Assembly (NCBI RefSeq): GCF_009834545.1 | Contig: NZ_CP019427.1 | Coordinates: 3,044,001-3,108,000 of the forward strand | Source of the DNA: Pseudomonas sp. S04 | Lineage (GTDB): Bacteria; Pseudomonadota; Gammaproteobacteria; Pseudomonadales; Pseudomonadaceae | DNA: 64,000 nucleotides | Reading direction: 5' to 3' | Part shown: positions 1-9,973 of the stretch, piece by piece | How the letters are laid out: every line of letters starts with the position of its first letter | Position numbering within the stretch: position 1 is the first letter of the stretch | Program-made: the position numbers and the translations under genes | The notes under the pieces: generated by a model | The model's input: only the letters and a program-made list of their open reading frames with translations | Database searches by the model: none | What the model was told of the DNA's origin: nothing

Positions 1-1691
1 ACCCGCCGTTCCAGGCCCGGGTACTGCAGCAAGGCGCCGGCGGTGATGCCGGTGCCAAAGCCGATGACCAGGGCCGAACGTGGCTCGCCCTTGTGGATCA
101 GCAGCGGCAGCAGGGCCTGGATCCGCATGTAGCGCAGCGACGGCATGGCATCGCCGGTGTTCGATACGCCTTGAATGTACAGGCGCTGGAACGCGCGCTG
201 GCCCTTGCCCTGGGTGACCACGGCGACGGTGCCGCCACGACCTTCCTCATAGAACACCAATTCGCCGTTGCGCGCTCCTGGCAGCAGGCTCGCAAGCTTG
301 TCCACCGGGGTCAGCAGCGCGACCCCCAGCGCCAGCACTCCGACAGCCACCACACCCTGGCGGGTGCCTTTGTGTACTGCGCTGCCACGGCTGACAGCCA
401 GGTAACCGACGGCCGCAGCGACCAGTGCCAGCAGGCCCAGGGTGTGCACCAGGCCGAGCAGCGGTATCAGCACAAAACCGCAGAGCATCACCCCGACGAT
501 GCCACCCAGGGTATTGAACGCCACCACAGCACCGACATCCCGGCCCACCCGGTCATGGCCCACGCACAGGCGCAAGGCCAGGGGGAACGCGGCACCCAGG
601 AGCAAGGTCGGGAGGAATACGATACTCAGGGCCGCCACGGCAAAACGGCTACTCATGGCCACCAACTCACTGGCGCCCAGGGCCAGCACCGCTGATTCGG
701 CCTGGGTTTGCGCCAGCACCAGCCAACGTCCCAGCAGGGCTACTTCGAGCAGTGCCAACAGCCCCGCACCGGCAATCAACAAGCCGAACAGGCCCCATGG
801 ATCGCGTACCCGCGCCACGCGCCGGGCCATCCACACGCTGCCCAGGAACAACCCGCACAGGTAGGTCGCCAGGACCACGGCGAAGGCATAGGTGCGGGTA
901 CTCATGAATTGCACGATCGCTTGCGACCAGACCACCTCGTAGCCCAGCGCCACGCCACCGGCGATCGAGTACAGCCACAGTGCCAGGCGCGCGGGTGCGG
1001 CCTGGGGTGGGCGTTCCACGGGCGCCGCGATGGCCGTCAGCGGTTGGCGTTGAAACCACAACAGCGCGCCGGCGGCGACCAGCAGGTTGAGCATGGCCGC
1101 GGCAATGGCGCTGCCGCGCACGCCGAGGGCCGCGATCAGGACGAAGGCGGTCAGCAGGGTCCCGACGATGGCCCCGGCGGTATTCGCTGCATACAACTGG
1201 CCGCCGGCCTTGCCCAGTTGCTGTGGGTCGGCGGCCAGCGCGCGCACCAGCACCGGCAGGGTGCCGCCCATCAACACGGCGGGAATCCCCACCAGGGCAA
1301 ACGGCAGCACCCAGGCTGCCAGTCCGATGTGCTCGGCCAGCCAACTGAATGGGCTGGCCGCCAGGCTCATGCCCACCGTGGCACCGACACCCAGCAGCGC
1401 CACCAGCACCTCCAGCCCGGCGTACAGCAGCACCGGCCGTTGCAGGCGGTCGGCCAGGCGCCCGAACAGCCAGCCGCCCAGGGCCAGTCCGGCGAAAAAT
1501 GCGCTGATGCCGGTGGTGATGGCGTAGACCTCGACCCCGACCACCAGCGACAACTGCTTGATCCACAGCACCTGGTATACCAGCGCGGCAGCGCCCGAGA
1601 CCAATAGCAGCAGGGCCGGGATCAACAACGCCGGGGCACTGGCGTGTGGGGCGGGAATGGCCGTCGACTTGCTGGCGACTCGTGAGGACAT
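1..1691 (-). CDS. Fused membrane transporter / spermidine synthase-like protein (3' end off window)
   Basis: The frame is open from an ATG at 1691 down to the left edge, so only about 563 codons are visible and the C-terminus is missing. Roughly the first 470 residues are hydrophobic with around a dozen membrane segments, two of them ending in GGTLPVLVRAL-like and LLGAAFPLALRL-like sequences typical of this family. The visible end contains a soluble part with an S-adenosyl-type binding loop (LVIGFGTGITAG), as in spermidine synthase folds. The family is annotated as fused MFS/spermidine synthase; the substrate is unknown and true polyamine synthesis is not proven for such fusions. A REP sequence and the sulfatase terminator lie just upstream (1763-1844), so it is probably transcribed separately from the sulfatase. 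The start is chosen as the first ATG before the first hydrophobic segment; no strong ribosome binding site is visible. Confidence 0.8.
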   Translation of the reverse strand, partial: MSSRVASKSTAIPAPHASAPALLIPALLLLVSGAAALVYQVLWIKQLSLVVGVEVYAITTGISAFFAGLALGGWLFGRLADRLQRPVLLYAGLEVLVALLGVGATVGMSLAASPFSWLAEHIGLAAWVLPFALVGIPAVLMGGTLPVLVRALAADPQQLGKAGGQLYAANTAGAIVGTLLTAFVLIAALGVRGSAIAAAMLNLLVAAGALLWFQRQPLTAIAAPVERPPQAAPARLALWLYSIAGGVALGYEVVWSQAIVQFMSTRTYAFAVVLATYLCGLFLGSVWMARRVARVRDPWGLFGLLIAGAGLLALLEVALLGRWLVLAQTQAESAVLALGASELVAMSSRFAVAALSIVFLPTLLLGAAFPLALRLCVGHDRVGRDVGAVVAFNTLGGIVGVMLCGFVLIPLLGLVHTLGLLALVAAAVGYLAVSRGSAVHKGTRQGVVAVGVLALGVALLTPVDKLASLLPGARNGELVFYEEGRGGTVAVVTQGKGQRAFQRLYIQGVSNTGDAMPSLRYMRIQALLPLLIHKGEPRSALVIGFGTGITAGALLQYPGLERR

Positions 1692-1762
1692 TGTTGGTTG
1701 CCTTGTACAGAACTTGAAAAATGTGGTGGACCCAGAGCACTGGCACCAAGGATGGTGAAGGC

Positions 1763-1803
1763 CATCGCGAGCAAGCCGCAAGCGGGCGCTCGCTCCCACA
1801 GGG
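1763..1803. repeat. REP-type palindrome
   Basis: Single REP sequence of the TCGCGAGCAAGCCGCAAGCG...GCGCTCGCTCCCACA type, between the transporter and sulfatase genes. It belongs to the same repeat family as the elements near 8.6, 42.8, 45.4, 48.6 and 59 kb. Confidence 0.75.
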
Positions 1804-1844
1804 GAAAAAGAAAAAACGCCGTTCACCGGTGAGGGTGAACGGCG
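1801..1844 (-). terminator. Rho-independent terminator of the sulfatase gene
   Basis: On the minus strand an 11-bp stem (CGCCGTTCACC paired with GGTGAACGGCG, loop of 6) is followed by a run of Ts broken by one base. It begins 13 bases after the sulfatase stop codon. Confidence 0.85.
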
Positions 1845-1856
1845 GTGTAGCGGCTA

Positions 1857-3437
1857 TTACTGTGCAGCTTTCATTTTTTCAGCGATTTTTGCATCTACCG
1901 CAGCGCGGATCTGGTCGACGCTGAAGCTCGCCGGTTTCTGGCTAGGTGGGTACTCGATGAACGTCTGCAGGAAGTGCGCAGACTTGGTCACCGCCTGGGC
2001 TACCAGGTAGACGTTTTTGGTGGTCCAGTCGTAGTACTGATCGGAAACCACGTCAGCACGCTCGTACGGGTCCATGCGCAGGTTGAAGATTTTTGGTACG
2101 CGCAGGCACACGAACGGCTCGCTCCAGACCTTGAAGCCGCCGGGTGCACGTTGTTCACAGAACACTGCTTTCCAGTTGCCGAAACGCATCGACACCAGCA
2201 CGCCGTCGTCGTTGAAGTAGTAGAACTCCTTACGCTCGCCCTTGGGTTGCTGGCCGGTTACGTACGGCAGTTGGTTGAAACCGTCCAGGTGCACCTTGAA
2301 GCTGTTGCCACCGGCGACTGGCGCCCAGCCCTTGAGCAGCTTGTCCTTGACCCCGGTATCGCCAGCGGCAGCCAGCAGGGTTGGGAACCAGTCCAGGCCC
2401 GAGAACATCTCGTTGGACACTTCGCCAGCCTTGACCTTGCCCGGCCAGCGGATCATCGCCGGTACGCGATAAGCGCCTTCCCAGTTGGAGTTCTTCTCGT
2501 TGCGGAACGGCGTGGTCGCCGCGTCCGGCCAGGAGAACTGGTTCGGGCCGTTGTCGGTGGTGTAGACGACGATGGTGTTGTCGGTGATTTTCAGGTCATC
2601 GAGGGTTTTCAGCAGTTTGCCGACGTCGCCGTCGTGCTCGATCATGCCATCGGCATAGTCGTTGCCGGGCATGCCGCTCTGGCCCTTCATCGACTCACGC
2701 ACGTGGGTGAACAAGTGCATGCGGGTGGTGTTCATCCAGACGAAGAACGGTTTGTCCGCCTTGGCCTGTTTCTCGATGAACGCCTGGGCGGCGGCGGTGG
2801 TTTCGTCGTCGATGGTTTCCATGCGCTTGGTGGTCAGCGCGCCGGTGTCCTCGATCTTGCCGTCGGCGAAGCTGTGGATCACGCCACGCGGGGAGTTGGC
2901 CTTGACGAACTCGGCATCATCCTTGGGCCAGTAAGGGCGCTCTGGCTCCTCTTCGGCGTTGAGGTGATACAGGTTGCCGAAGAACTCGTCGAAACCGTGG
3001 TTGGTCGGCAGGTACTCGTCCTTGTCGCCCAGGTGGTTCTTGCCGAACTGGCCGGTGGCATAACCCTGGGATTTCAGCGCCTGGGCGATGGTGATATCGC
3101 GGGCCTGCAGGCCAACGCTGGCGCCCGGGGCACCGACTTTCGACAGGCCGGTACGCAATGGCGTCTGGCCGGTGATGAACGATGAGCGCCCGGCGGTGCA
3201 GCTGTTCTCCGCATAGTAGTCGGTGAACATCATGCCTTCTTTGGCAATCCGGTCGATGTTCGGCGTCTTGTAACCCACCACGCCCATGGAATAGGCGCTG
3301 ATGTTGGTCTGGCCGATGTCATCGCCGAAAATCACCAGAATGTTGGGTTTTTCTGCCGCCACGGCGGTCGCCGAGATGGCCATGACCGAAGTCGCCACCA
3401 GGGCGAATTTCGGCAGCCACTTTTGTATGCGAGTCAT
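1857..3437 (-). CDS. Periplasmic arylsulfatase-like sulfatase
   Basis: A 526-residue type I sulfatase with a Sec signal peptide (cleavage probably after AVAA, residue 28). The metal-binding start NILVIFGDDIG is followed by the formylglycine motif C-T-A-G-R with the modified cysteine at residue 80, so it needs a formylglycine-generating enzyme. Members hydrolyse sulfate esters and in pseudomonads serve sulfur scavenging. It is not the classical P. aeruginosa AtsA type, whose motif is CSPTR and which lacks this signal peptide, so I give no symbol. The ATG at 3437 has AAGGAG eight bases upstream. It lies 74 bp downstream of the HAD phosphatase gene on the same strand and has its own terminator, so it may be the last gene of that transcription unit. 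Confidence 0.88.
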   Translation of the reverse strand: MTRIQKWLPKFALVATSVMAISATAVAAEKPNILVIFGDDIGQTNISAYSMGVVGYKTPNIDRIAKEGMMFTDYYAENSCTAGRSSFITGQTPLRTGLSKVGAPGASVGLQARDITIAQALKSQGYATGQFGKNHLGDKDEYLPTNHGFDEFFGNLYHLNAEEEPERPYWPKDDAEFVKANSPRGVIHSFADGKIEDTGALTTKRMETIDDETTAAAQAFIEKQAKADKPFFVWMNTTRMHLFTHVRESMKGQSGMPGNDYADGMIEHDGDVGKLLKTLDDLKITDNTIVVYTTDNGPNQFSWPDAATTPFRNEKNSNWEGAYRVPAMIRWPGKVKAGEVSNEMFSGLDWFPTLLAAAGDTGVKDKLLKGWAPVAGGNSFKVHLDGFNQLPYVTGQQPKGERKEFYYFNDDGVLVSMRFGNWKAVFCEQRAPGGFKVWSEPFVCLRVPKIFNLRMDPYERADVVSDQYYDWTTKNVYLVAQAVTKSAHFLQTFIEYPPSQKPASFSVDQIRAAVDAKIAEKMKAAQ

Positions 3438-3511
3438 CTGACTTGCTCCTTGTGCTTACTGGAGTCGTGTTGGAGTACGACGAACGTTTACTGCGATCCT
3501 GCCTACGTCTT

Positions 3512-4540
3512 TTACTTCTTTTGCTCAGTTGTGCCGGTGTCGAACGGATAGATCCGGTTCCATTCGGTGCTCATGTCGACGACACTCCAGCCGCGTTTGT
3601 TGGCTTCATCCAGGGCCTTGTCCAGGCGACCGATGTTCGACTGCCGGTCGTAGGCCCATTCACGCTTTGCATCGGTATGGTGGACCAGGCCCATGAACCT
3701 TTTACCGGGGCCGGCAGCCGTCCACTGGAGCATTTGCAGGTCACCGTCGGAGTTGCCGAAGGCGAGAATCGGCTGGCGCCCGATGACCTGCTGGATGCTT
3801 TCCGGTTTACCCGGGCCATCGTCGTTGTGGGCCAGTTTGGGCAGGCGCAGGATCGAGGCGTCGTTGCCATTGAGCTGGAACTGCGTGGCAAAGGTGGTGC
3901 CGATCACTTGCTCCGGTGGAATGCCGTAGACCTGCTCGGCGAAGGCGCGCATGAACTCGACTTCACCGCCGGACACGATGTAAGTCTTGAAGTCCTGGCT
4001 GCGCAGGTAGTCGAGCATCTCCAGCATCGGCTGGAAAATCATCTCGGTGTAGGGCTTGCCGGTCTTCGGATGGCGGGCCTGGCTCAGCCAGGTCTTGGCG
4101 TTATCCATGAAGGCGGCGGTGGTGATGCCGGTATGGGTCGCGCCGATGATCTTCATCAGGCCATCCATGCCGCTGGCGGCCAGGGCCTGGTGGTCGTTCT
4201 CGAGGACCGCCTTGAACGGCTGCTCGGTTTTCCATTGCGGATGCTGGGGCGCCATGCGCTTGACTTCCTCCAGGGCGAACAGCACCTGGAAGTACATCGG
4301 CTGTTCGCTCCACAGCGTACCGTCGTTGTCGAACACGGCGATGCGCTCGGCCGGCTTGACGTAGTCCTTGGAGCCTTCGGTGGTCACGGCCTGGACAAAT
4401 TCGATGATGCTTTTTTTCGACGGGCCATCGTTCCAGGAGGGCAGCGGCTCGGCCGCCAGTGCCAAGAGCGGCAGGCTCAGGGCCAGGCTCAGCAGGAGCT
4501 TGAAGGCGTGACGTTGGCGGGGGGCAGCGTGGTTCGTCAT
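3512..4540 (-). CDS. HAD-family phosphatase, secreted
   Basis: A 342-residue haloacid-dehalogenase superfamily hydrolase with an N-terminal hydrophobic signal (residues about 14-30, ending ALAA). Motif I is FDNDGTLW with nucleophile Asp71 and Asp73, motif II is VSGGE and motif IV is [11 protein letters not shown], so all catalytic motifs are present. The likely activity is a periplasmic phosphomonoesterase; the natural substrate cannot be read from sequence. Its ATG overlaps the BatD stop by four bases (ATGA), so it is translated as part of the moxR-bat operon. The downstream sulfatase suggests a possible joint role in releasing phosphate and sulfate from esters, which is inference only. Confidence 0.85.
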   Translation of the reverse strand: MTNHAAPRQRHAFKLLLSLALSLPLLALAAEPLPSWNDGPSKKSIIEFVQAVTTEGSKDYVKPAERIAVFDNDGTLWSEQPMYFQVLFALEEVKRMAPQHPQWKTEQPFKAVLENDHQALAASGMDGLMKIIGATHTGITTAAFMDNAKTWLSQARHPKTGKPYTEMIFQPMLEMLDYLRSQDFKTYIVSGGEVEFMRAFAEQVYGIPPEQVIGTTFATQFQLNGNDASILRLPKLAHNDDGPGKPESIQQVIGRQPILAFGNSDGDLQMLQWTAAGPGKRFMGLVHHTDAKREWAYDRQSNIGRLDKALDEANKRGWSVVDMSTEWNRIYPFDTGTTEQKK

Positions 4541-5868
4541 GAAAAGTCCTTATCGTGACCGGGGTTCAAGGGGCGCAAGGCCGAGGAGTGCGTCGCGTTG
4601 GCAGTTACCGCCTGATCATGCAGCGTAGCCAAGGATTGCTTGAATTGCGGCAATGCCTGGTTTTCCGCCGGCTGGCGCCCATACCGCCCACGCAACAGCG
4701 CCTGCACGTTGTTGCCCAGGCCGCCGATCCCCAGGCCCAGGCGGCTGCGCCGGGCCCAGAGGTACAGCGCGCTCAAATGCGGCGGCTGGCCGTCGAGTTG
4801 TTCGGGGATCTGCTTCCAGGCGTAGTCGGCAGAGGCCTGCCAGGCGGCATGGCGTGCGTTGCGACGCTCTTGGAGGGCGCGCCAGGCCCGCAGGCACCAG
4901 GGCTGCAACAGGTAGCCGGCGGTGGCCAGTATTGCCAGCAGCACTACCAGCATCAGCCAGTGCCGCGAGAGGTGGAAGCGGCCCTGTTGCCCCAGTTGCT
5001 TGAGGTCCTGAGTAATCGAAAACACCGGCCGATAGCTGGCGTTGGCCGCAGCCTCGAAGGTCACTGCCGGAACTTCGGCGCTACGTGCCTGTTGGGTGCT
5101 GGCGTCCCACCAGTGCATCTGGATGGCCGGCAGGCTGTAGTGTCCCGGGCGTTGCACCTGGTAGACGACGCTATCGATCCGCTGGCCGCCGCTGATGTGG
5201 CCGCGGCCATCGTCGAGGTTGCTGACTTGCGCAGTCTTGGGATAGCGCTTGAGGCCGTCGACCTCGCCCAGGGGCGGCGCTGGCAGGGCCATCGCCAATG
5301 CACCGTCGGCCTGCAGGGTCAGTTGGCGGGTGAGGGTGTCACCGACCTTGAGTGCCGGCGATGACTGCTGGAGTACCTGGGTCAAGCGCACGCCCTGGGC
5401 CACCAACACCGCTTCGCCGGGCTTGAACCCGGGAGGCTGCTGGGCGATGAAGTGCAGGGGTTGGCTTTGCGCGCTCAGTGGCTGGCTGGCCTGGCCGGGC
5501 GTGGCCTGTACGGTCAATGCCGGGATGTCGAAGCCCTGGGCCTGGTTCGGGGTGATCAGGTAGAGGTAGCGCATGCCGAAGAAGGTTTTGCCCTCCAGGG
5601 TCTGCGTGGTGTGCTGGGCTTCGCCGTTGGGCGGCATCACCAACGCGCCCGGCAGCTTCAGCTCCGGCAGGGTCGGGGCGCTGGTGAACCAGCTGTCGGT
5701 CAGCACATCGACCTGCAATTGCACGACGCCGCCCACCATCACCGCAGCGCCAGGCTGCAGTTGGGCCTGCACCCGCAGTTCGGGTTCAGCCGCCAGCACA
5801 CGGCCGGTCAACAGGCACAGCAGCAGGGCGCCGCTGGCGGTGAAACACTTCGCGAGTCTGCTGCTCAT
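4537..5868 (-). CDS. batD: BatD-like membrane protein
   Basis: A 443-residue protein with a signal peptide (ending VLAAEP), a long periplasmic beta-rich region (including [12 protein letters not shown] and [12 protein letters not shown], typical of BatD/oxygen-tolerance proteins) and one C-terminal membrane segment ([18 protein letters not shown]) followed by a cytoplasmic tail. BatD proteins are thought to work with the vWA proteins BatA/BatB and a MoxR ATPase as an envelope stress or maturation complex; the molecular job is still poorly defined. I chose the ATG at 5868, which overlaps the previous stop by four bases, instead of an earlier in-frame start that would lie deep in the upstream gene. 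Confidence 0.85.
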   Translation of the reverse strand: MSSRLAKCFTASGALLLCLLTGRVLAAEPELRVQAQLQPGAAVMVGGVVQLQVDVLTDSWFTSAPTLPELKLPGALVMPPNGEAQHTTQTLEGKTFFGMRYLYLITPNQAQGFDIPALTVQATPGQASQPLSAQSQPLHFIAQQPPGFKPGEAVLVAQGVRLTQVLQQSSPALKVGDTLTRQLTLQADGALAMALPAPPLGEVDGLKRYPKTAQVSNLDDGRGHISGGQRIDSVVYQVQRPGHYSLPAIQMHWWDASTQQARSAEVPAVTFEAAANASYRPVFSITQDLKQLGQQGRFHLSRHWLMLVVLLAILATAGYLLQPWCLRAWRALQERRNARHAAWQASADYAWKQIPEQLDGQPPHLSALYLWARRSRLGLGIGGLGNNVQALLRGRYGRQPAENQALPQFKQSLATLHDQAVTANATHSSALRPLNPGHDKDFS

Positions 5869-7442
5869 GGCTTGCCCGCCTGATCCTGGAGGCTGAACTT
5901 TTGCTTGAGGAACTTGGCCGGCGAGGTGGTCAGGTTCTGCAGCCACAGCTCATCGGAAGTCGCCTGCTGGGTCTCTAGCGATTTGCTCTGGCCCTTGCCC
6001 TTGGGCTTGTCGTATTTGACTTCGTCGGGCTTGACCTCCGGGGTGTTCTGCTGCGCGCTGTCGGTGTCTTTTTCCAGGGCGATGGCCAGCGCCAGGTTGG
6101 CCGTGGCCTCGGGGAACTGTGGCTGTAGCTTCAATGCCTGGGTGTAGGCGGCAATCGCCTGGTCGAACTTGAAGCGCCGCACATAGATGTTGCCCAGGTA
6201 AAAGTACGCCTGGGGCGTGTCGAGACGGGCGAAACTGGCCAGTGCCAGGTCATAGTCGGCGGCGTTGTAGGCGGCGATTCCCTTCCAGTACGGGTCCTGG
6301 AACAACTGGGCGGCAGCGGGAAAGTGCTGGTGCTCGAAGGCCCAGCGGCCTTGCTGGTCGCGGGTGAAAAACGCGTCGGTGAGGGCGTTGGCCTGGCTCT
6401 CTGGCGCCTGCAAACCCAAGCCCAGGCCCAGCAGCAGCGCCGCCGCCCAGTTCAGGCTCCAGCCCCGGCGCACGCTGAAAAAGGCCAGCAGCAACAGCGG
6501 CCAGCACAACCAGTAGCCGGCGTCTTTCCAGTGCAGTTCACGCTGTTCGGCGCTGGCATTCTGGAAATGTTGCTGGGCATGCAACTCGATCCAGTCCAGG
6601 TCGTCGTCGTTGAGGGTCAGGCTGCCCAACGGGGCGTCGGTGGCAGCGGCCAGTTGCTTGAGGGCGGCCTGATCGAAACTGCCCAGGGTCGGGCGGCCAT
6701 TGCTGTCGGTGCGGGGCTGGCCGTTGGCGTCGGTGATGATCCCGCCATCGCTACTGCCCACGGCCAGCACCAGTACCTGCAACTGACTGTTGTCCAGCAG
6801 CTTGTCGAGATTGCCCAGTTGGCTGGTGTCGGCGCCGTCAGTGATCAGCAGTAGGGTGCCTGGGGCTTTTTCCGCCACCAGCAAGCGCTTGGCCTGTTCG
6901 ATCACGCCGGCGACATCCTTGCCCGGTTTGTTCAGCAACTCGCTGCCCAGGGCCTGGATGAAGCTGTCGAGCAACGCCGGGTCATCGGTCGGTGGGAGCA
7001 CCAGGTGGGCGCTGCCGGCGTAGGCAATCAGCCCGGTGCGTGCGCCGCTGCGGCGCTGGACCAGGTCATGCAGCTTGTGTTTGGCCGCTTCCAGGCGAGT
7101 CGGCTGGACATCGCTGGCGTCCATCGAGGGCGACAGGTCGAGGGCGATGATCAGCGGCGCGCGGTTTTCCAGGAAGTCCGGGCGATCGCGCTCCCAGGTC
7201 GGGCCCGCTGCGGCGATGGCACCCAGCACCAAGGTGGCGCAGACCAGATGGACCGGGCGCAGGCGATGGCTGTCCTCGGGGGTGATCAGCAGGTGCGGCA
7301 GCAGGTGCGGGGCAATGTTGCTGCCCAGGCGCCGCCGCAGGTCGCGGCTGCGGCGCCAGAGCAGCGGTAGCAGGGCGCCGAACAGCGCCAGCAAGAGCCA
7401 GAGTGGGCGCAGGAAGTGCAAGTCGCTGAGGTTGATTTCCAT
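5865..7442 (-). CDS. vWA and TPR protein (BatB/BatC fusion type)
   Basis: A 525-residue protein with two N-terminal membrane segments, a von Willebrand A domain with an intact MIDAS start (DLSPS) and TDGA, a further pair of membrane segments and then TPR repeats (around [10 protein letters not shown] and [25 protein letters not shown]). The charged tail ([16 protein letters not shown]) is typical of BatB/BatC fusions. It is expected to sit in the inner membrane with the vWA domain between membrane segments. The ATG at 7442 begins one base after the stop of the preceding vWA gene; longer upstream frames are out-of-frame readings of that gene. Confidence 0.88.
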   Translation of the reverse strand: MEINLSDLHFLRPLWLLLALFGALLPLLWRRSRDLRRRLGSNIAPHLLPHLLITPEDSHRLRPVHLVCATLVLGAIAAAGPTWERDRPDFLENRAPLIIALDLSPSMDASDVQPTRLEAAKHKLHDLVQRRSGARTGLIAYAGSAHLVLPPTDDPALLDSFIQALGSELLNKPGKDVAGVIEQAKRLLVAEKAPGTLLLITDGADTSQLGNLDKLLDNSQLQVLVLAVGSSDGGIITDANGQPRTDSNGRPTLGSFDQAALKQLAAATDAPLGSLTLNDDDLDWIELHAQQHFQNASAEQRELHWKDAGYWLCWPLLLLAFFSVRRGWSLNWAAALLLGLGLGLQAPESQANALTDAFFTRDQQGRWAFEHQHFPAAAQLFQDPYWKGIAAYNAADYDLALASFARLDTPQAYFYLGNIYVRRFKFDQAIAAYTQALKLQPQFPEATANLALAIALEKDTDSAQQNTPEVKPDEVKYDKPKGKGQSKSLETQQATSDELWLQNLTTSPAKFLKQKFSLQDQAGKP

Positions 7443-7443
7443 C

Positions 7444-8436
7444 TCAAGCCTCCTGGCGCGATGGGGCGCTGCGAAGGCGAGGCCAGAGCAGGGCGAGCAG
7501 GTGATAGACGGCCAGCAGCGCGATAGCGGCCCCCAGGGGGATCCAGAACAGGTCGCGCTTGGGCTGGTGACTGAAGTGCTGCTCCTGATGGGGGGTGATC
7601 TGGTCGAGGGTGCTGTAGACCTGATCCAGGGCTTGGCGGTCTTCGGCGCGGAAGAACCGCCCGCCGGTGGCCGTGGCGATCTGCTGCAGGCCTTGCAGGT
7701 TGACCTTGGCTTCGCCGTCGGCATTGGGGTCGCCGATGCCGATGGTGTGAATCACCACGCCCTTGGCCGCGGCCATGCTGGCGGCGTGGTCCGGGGTGAT
7801 CGCACTGCTGGTGTCATTGCCATCGGTCAGCAGGATCAGGACTTTTTCCTGTTCGTGGGCCTGGTCGAGCATCTTCAACGCCAGGCCAATGGCATCGCCG
7901 ATCGCGGTATTGGGCCCGGCCATGCCGATGCCGGTGTCATCGAGCAACAGCGCCAGGCTGGCATGGTCCAGGGTCAGCGGTGCTTGCGGGTAGGCGCCGC
8001 TGCCGAACACGATCAGGCCCAGGCGATCGTCCTTGCGGCGGTCGATGAAGCCGTGGACCACTTCCTTGACGGCTGCCAGGCGATCGATTTTCTGGCCATT
8101 GGTATCGCTGTAGTCGGTGGTTTCCATGGACTGGGAAATGTCGATGGCGAGCATCAGGTCGCGCACCGGTTGCTGGCGTTCGATAGGTTTTTCCACCAGC
8201 ACCGGGCGCGCCACGGCCACCACCAGCAGGGTCCAGACCAGCAGGTTCAGGGCCAGTTGCCAGCGATTGCTGCGGCTGCCGGTCTGGCTCGGCGCCTGGC
8301 CGACGGCGCGGCTCATGGCGGCGAAAAACGGCACCCGCACGGCACTGCGCGCTTCGCGGTAGTCGGGCAGGAAGTGATAACCCAGCCAGCAGAGCGGGAG
8401 CAGCAGCAACAACCAGGGGTAATCAAGCTGCCACAT
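7444..8436 (-). CDS. batA: vWA-domain membrane protein (BatA-like)
   Basis: A 330-residue protein with two N-terminal membrane segments (WLLLLLPLCWLGYHFL and LALNLLVWTLLVVAVA), a vWA domain with intact MIDAS residues (DISQS, TDGND) and a C-terminal membrane segment (LFWIPLGAAIALLAVYHLLALL). This is the standard BatA layout. The chosen ATG at 8436 overlaps the DUF4381 gene end by 14 bp, which suggests translational coupling. The partner genes moxR, DUF58 and DUF4381 are upstream in the usual order. Confidence 0.88.
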   Translation of the reverse strand: MWQLDYPWLLLLLPLCWLGYHFLPDYREARSAVRVPFFAAMSRAVGQAPSQTGSRSNRWQLALNLLVWTLLVVAVARPVLVEKPIERQQPVRDLMLAIDISQSMETTDYSDTNGQKIDRLAAVKEVVHGFIDRRKDDRLGLIVFGSGAYPQAPLTLDHASLALLLDDTGIGMAGPNTAIGDAIGLALKMLDQAHEQEKVLILLTDGNDTSSAITPDHAASMAAAKGVVIHTIGIGDPNADGEAKVNLQGLQQIATATGGRFFRAEDRQALDQVYSTLDQITPHQEQHFSHQPKRDLFWIPLGAAIALLAVYHLLALLWPRLRSAPSRQEA

Positions 8437-9025
8437 GATGATGCTCCAGCCAGTGTTTGCAGGTGCTGAACAGCTGAATTCGCTGCGCTGCCGGCAACGC
8501 CAGCAGGACTGTATCCGGGGCGTAGGCCAGGGTTGCCAGTTGCTGGCTGAAATCGGCGGGTAACGGCTGCGCGCTGTGTCGCACCAGAAATGCTTGCCAA
8601 TCCTCACCGCCCAGAGCCGCAACCTGTAGGAGCGAGCTTGCTCGCGAAGGCGCCCGACTATTCACCCTGGATGTCGACTGAGCGGCCGCTTTCGCGAGCA
8701 AGCTCGCTCCCACATTAGTATTTGCATTGCAGTCGTTGGAGCCCCGGGAAGGCATCGACAGCGCTACGCGCTTGAGCAGCTCCGGCAATTCGCGCAGGGC
8801 GGCCAGTGGGTCACTGCTGCGTTGCAGTTCCGCCAGGCGTGCGAGGGCTTCACGTCGATAGCGGTCCCGGCGCCATAACCAGTAGCGCCGGCCGGCCCAC
8901 GCCAGCAATCCCACCAGCAGCAGGCCGAGCAGTAGCCACCAACCCCAGGTTTGCGGCAGATAGCTGACCGGCGCTGGCAGGCCCAATTCAGTGAGTTGCT
9001 CGATGCTGGGGACGTGCGCAGTCAT
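8423..9025 (-). CDS. DUF4381 protein carrying an in-frame REPIN
   Basis: A 200-residue DUF4381 protein of the moxR/Bat operon. It has an N-terminal membrane segment (WGWWLLLGLLLVGLLAWAG), a basic linker, and a C-terminal cytoplasmic part with GGEDWQAFLVRHS and a region rich in ALPA-type residues. The start overlaps the DUF58 stop by four bases. About 35 residues in the middle (from [17 protein letters not shown] to SRASSLLQ) are encoded by a REPIN at 8624-8716 that keeps the frame open. Normal family members lack this stretch as far as I know, so the protein is either tolerant of a repeat insertion between its two halves or functionally altered. Confidence 0.85.
   Translation of the reverse strand: MTAHVPSIEQLTELGLPAPVSYLPQTWGWWLLLGLLLVGLLAWAGRRYWLWRRDRYRREALARLAELQRSSDPLAALRELPELLKRVALSMPSRGSNDCNANTNVGASLLAKAAAQSTSRVNSRAPSRASSLLQVAALGGEDWQAFLVRHSAQPLPADFSQQLATLAYAPDTVLLALPAAQRIQLFSTCKHWLEHHHVAA
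8624..8716. repeat. REPIN inside the DUF4381 gene
   Basis: Two inverted REP sequences (TGTAGGAGCGAGCTTGCTCGCGAA and TTTCGCGAGCAAGCTCGCTCCCACA) flank a spacer of about 45 bases. The whole element lies in a coding sequence without introducing a stop or frameshift. Confidence 0.9.
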
Positions 9026-9963
9026 GGCCGGCCTCCGAGCTTGCCCAGCTCGGCGCGCAATTGTTCATGGGCTGCCTGGGCGGTGCTGAACATCATCAAG
9101 GGCACCTGGCTGCGGCGCAGCAGGCTGGCGACATCCTTGAGCCGGCCGCTGAGGAAGTCCCCCAGGGGCTGATGGACCTGCCGCTGGGCCACCGCCAGCT
9201 CCACCTGCAATTGACCCTGGGTCACCAGCAGGTGGCCGTTTTTTGGCAGATTCAGTGCCAGTGGGTCATAGACCTGCATGGCGATCACATCGTTGTGGGC
9301 GCTGAGCTGGCGCATCAGTTGCAGGGTGCGCGGACCGGCGCCGGCAAAGTCACTGATGATGCAGATCAGGTGATCGTGTCCGGCCACGGCCAGGCAGTGC
9401 TGCAAGACCTTGTCCAGTTGGTCCTCGCCTTCGCGATCGGGGTTGTGGGCGCTGAGTTCCTGGTTCTGCTGGGCGATGCGATTGCACAGCGCCTCGATCC
9501 GTTTGCGGCTGCGCAACGGGCCAATGCTGTCGATCCGCTGATCGTTGAACACCAGACCGCCGACCCGGTCGCCGGCATTGAAGACCATCCAGGCCGCCAG
9601 CGCGCCGAGCTCGGCGGCCAGGGCCGACTTGAAGCTGCGCTGGGAGCCAAAGAACATCGACATGCGCTGGTCGACCAGGATCAGCGCCGGGCGATCACGC
9701 TCTTCGGTGAAGGTGCGCACTACCGGTTTGCCGGTCCGCAGGGAGGCGCGCCAGTCCAGGTGCCGCAGGTCATCGCCGGGCTGGTAGCGGCGCAGTTCGT
9801 CGAAGTTCAGGCCACGCCCGCGCAGACGCGAGGCGTGGTTGCCCGCCAGGATGCTGCCCTGGGGCTGGCGCGCGAGGAAACTCAAGTCGGCGGCCTGGTA
9901 CTGCAGCGCCATCAATTGCGCCAGCGACACGTACACCAGGCCATCCAGTTCCTGAGTGTTCAT
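9022..9963 (-). CDS. DUF58 domain protein
   Basis: A 313-residue DUF58 protein. The family hallmark GRGLNFDELRRYQPGDD..RHLDWRASLRTGKPVVRTF-type region is present near residues 50-95, followed by a vWA-like fold. DUF58 proteins occur beside MoxR AAA ATPases and are presumed adaptors or substrates in the same complex. I place the start at the ATG at 9963 because GAGG of TTGAGGTGATGCCC lies eight bases before it; a GTG at 9972 or ATG at 9969 would overlap that site. Confidence 0.87.
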   Translation of the reverse strand: MNTQELDGLVYVSLAQLMALQYQAADLSFLARQPQGSILAGNHASRLRGRGLNFDELRRYQPGDDLRHLDWRASLRTGKPVVRTFTEERDRPALILVDQRMSMFFGSQRSFKSALAAELGALAAWMVFNAGDRVGGLVFNDQRIDSIGPLRSRKRIEALCNRIAQQNQELSAHNPDREGEDQLDKVLQHCLAVAGHDHLICIISDFAGAGPRTLQLMRQLSAHNDVIAMQVYDPLALNLPKNGHLLVTQGQLQVELAVAQRQVHQPLGDFLSGRLKDVASLLRRSQVPLMMFSTAQAAHEQLRAELGKLGGRP

Positions 9964-9973
9964 GGGCATCACC

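Noticed and set aside
7443..7724. Longer N-terminus for the vWA/TPR protein
   Set aside because: The extra residues are an out-of-frame reading of the preceding vWA gene; the ATG at 7442 fits the operon spacing.
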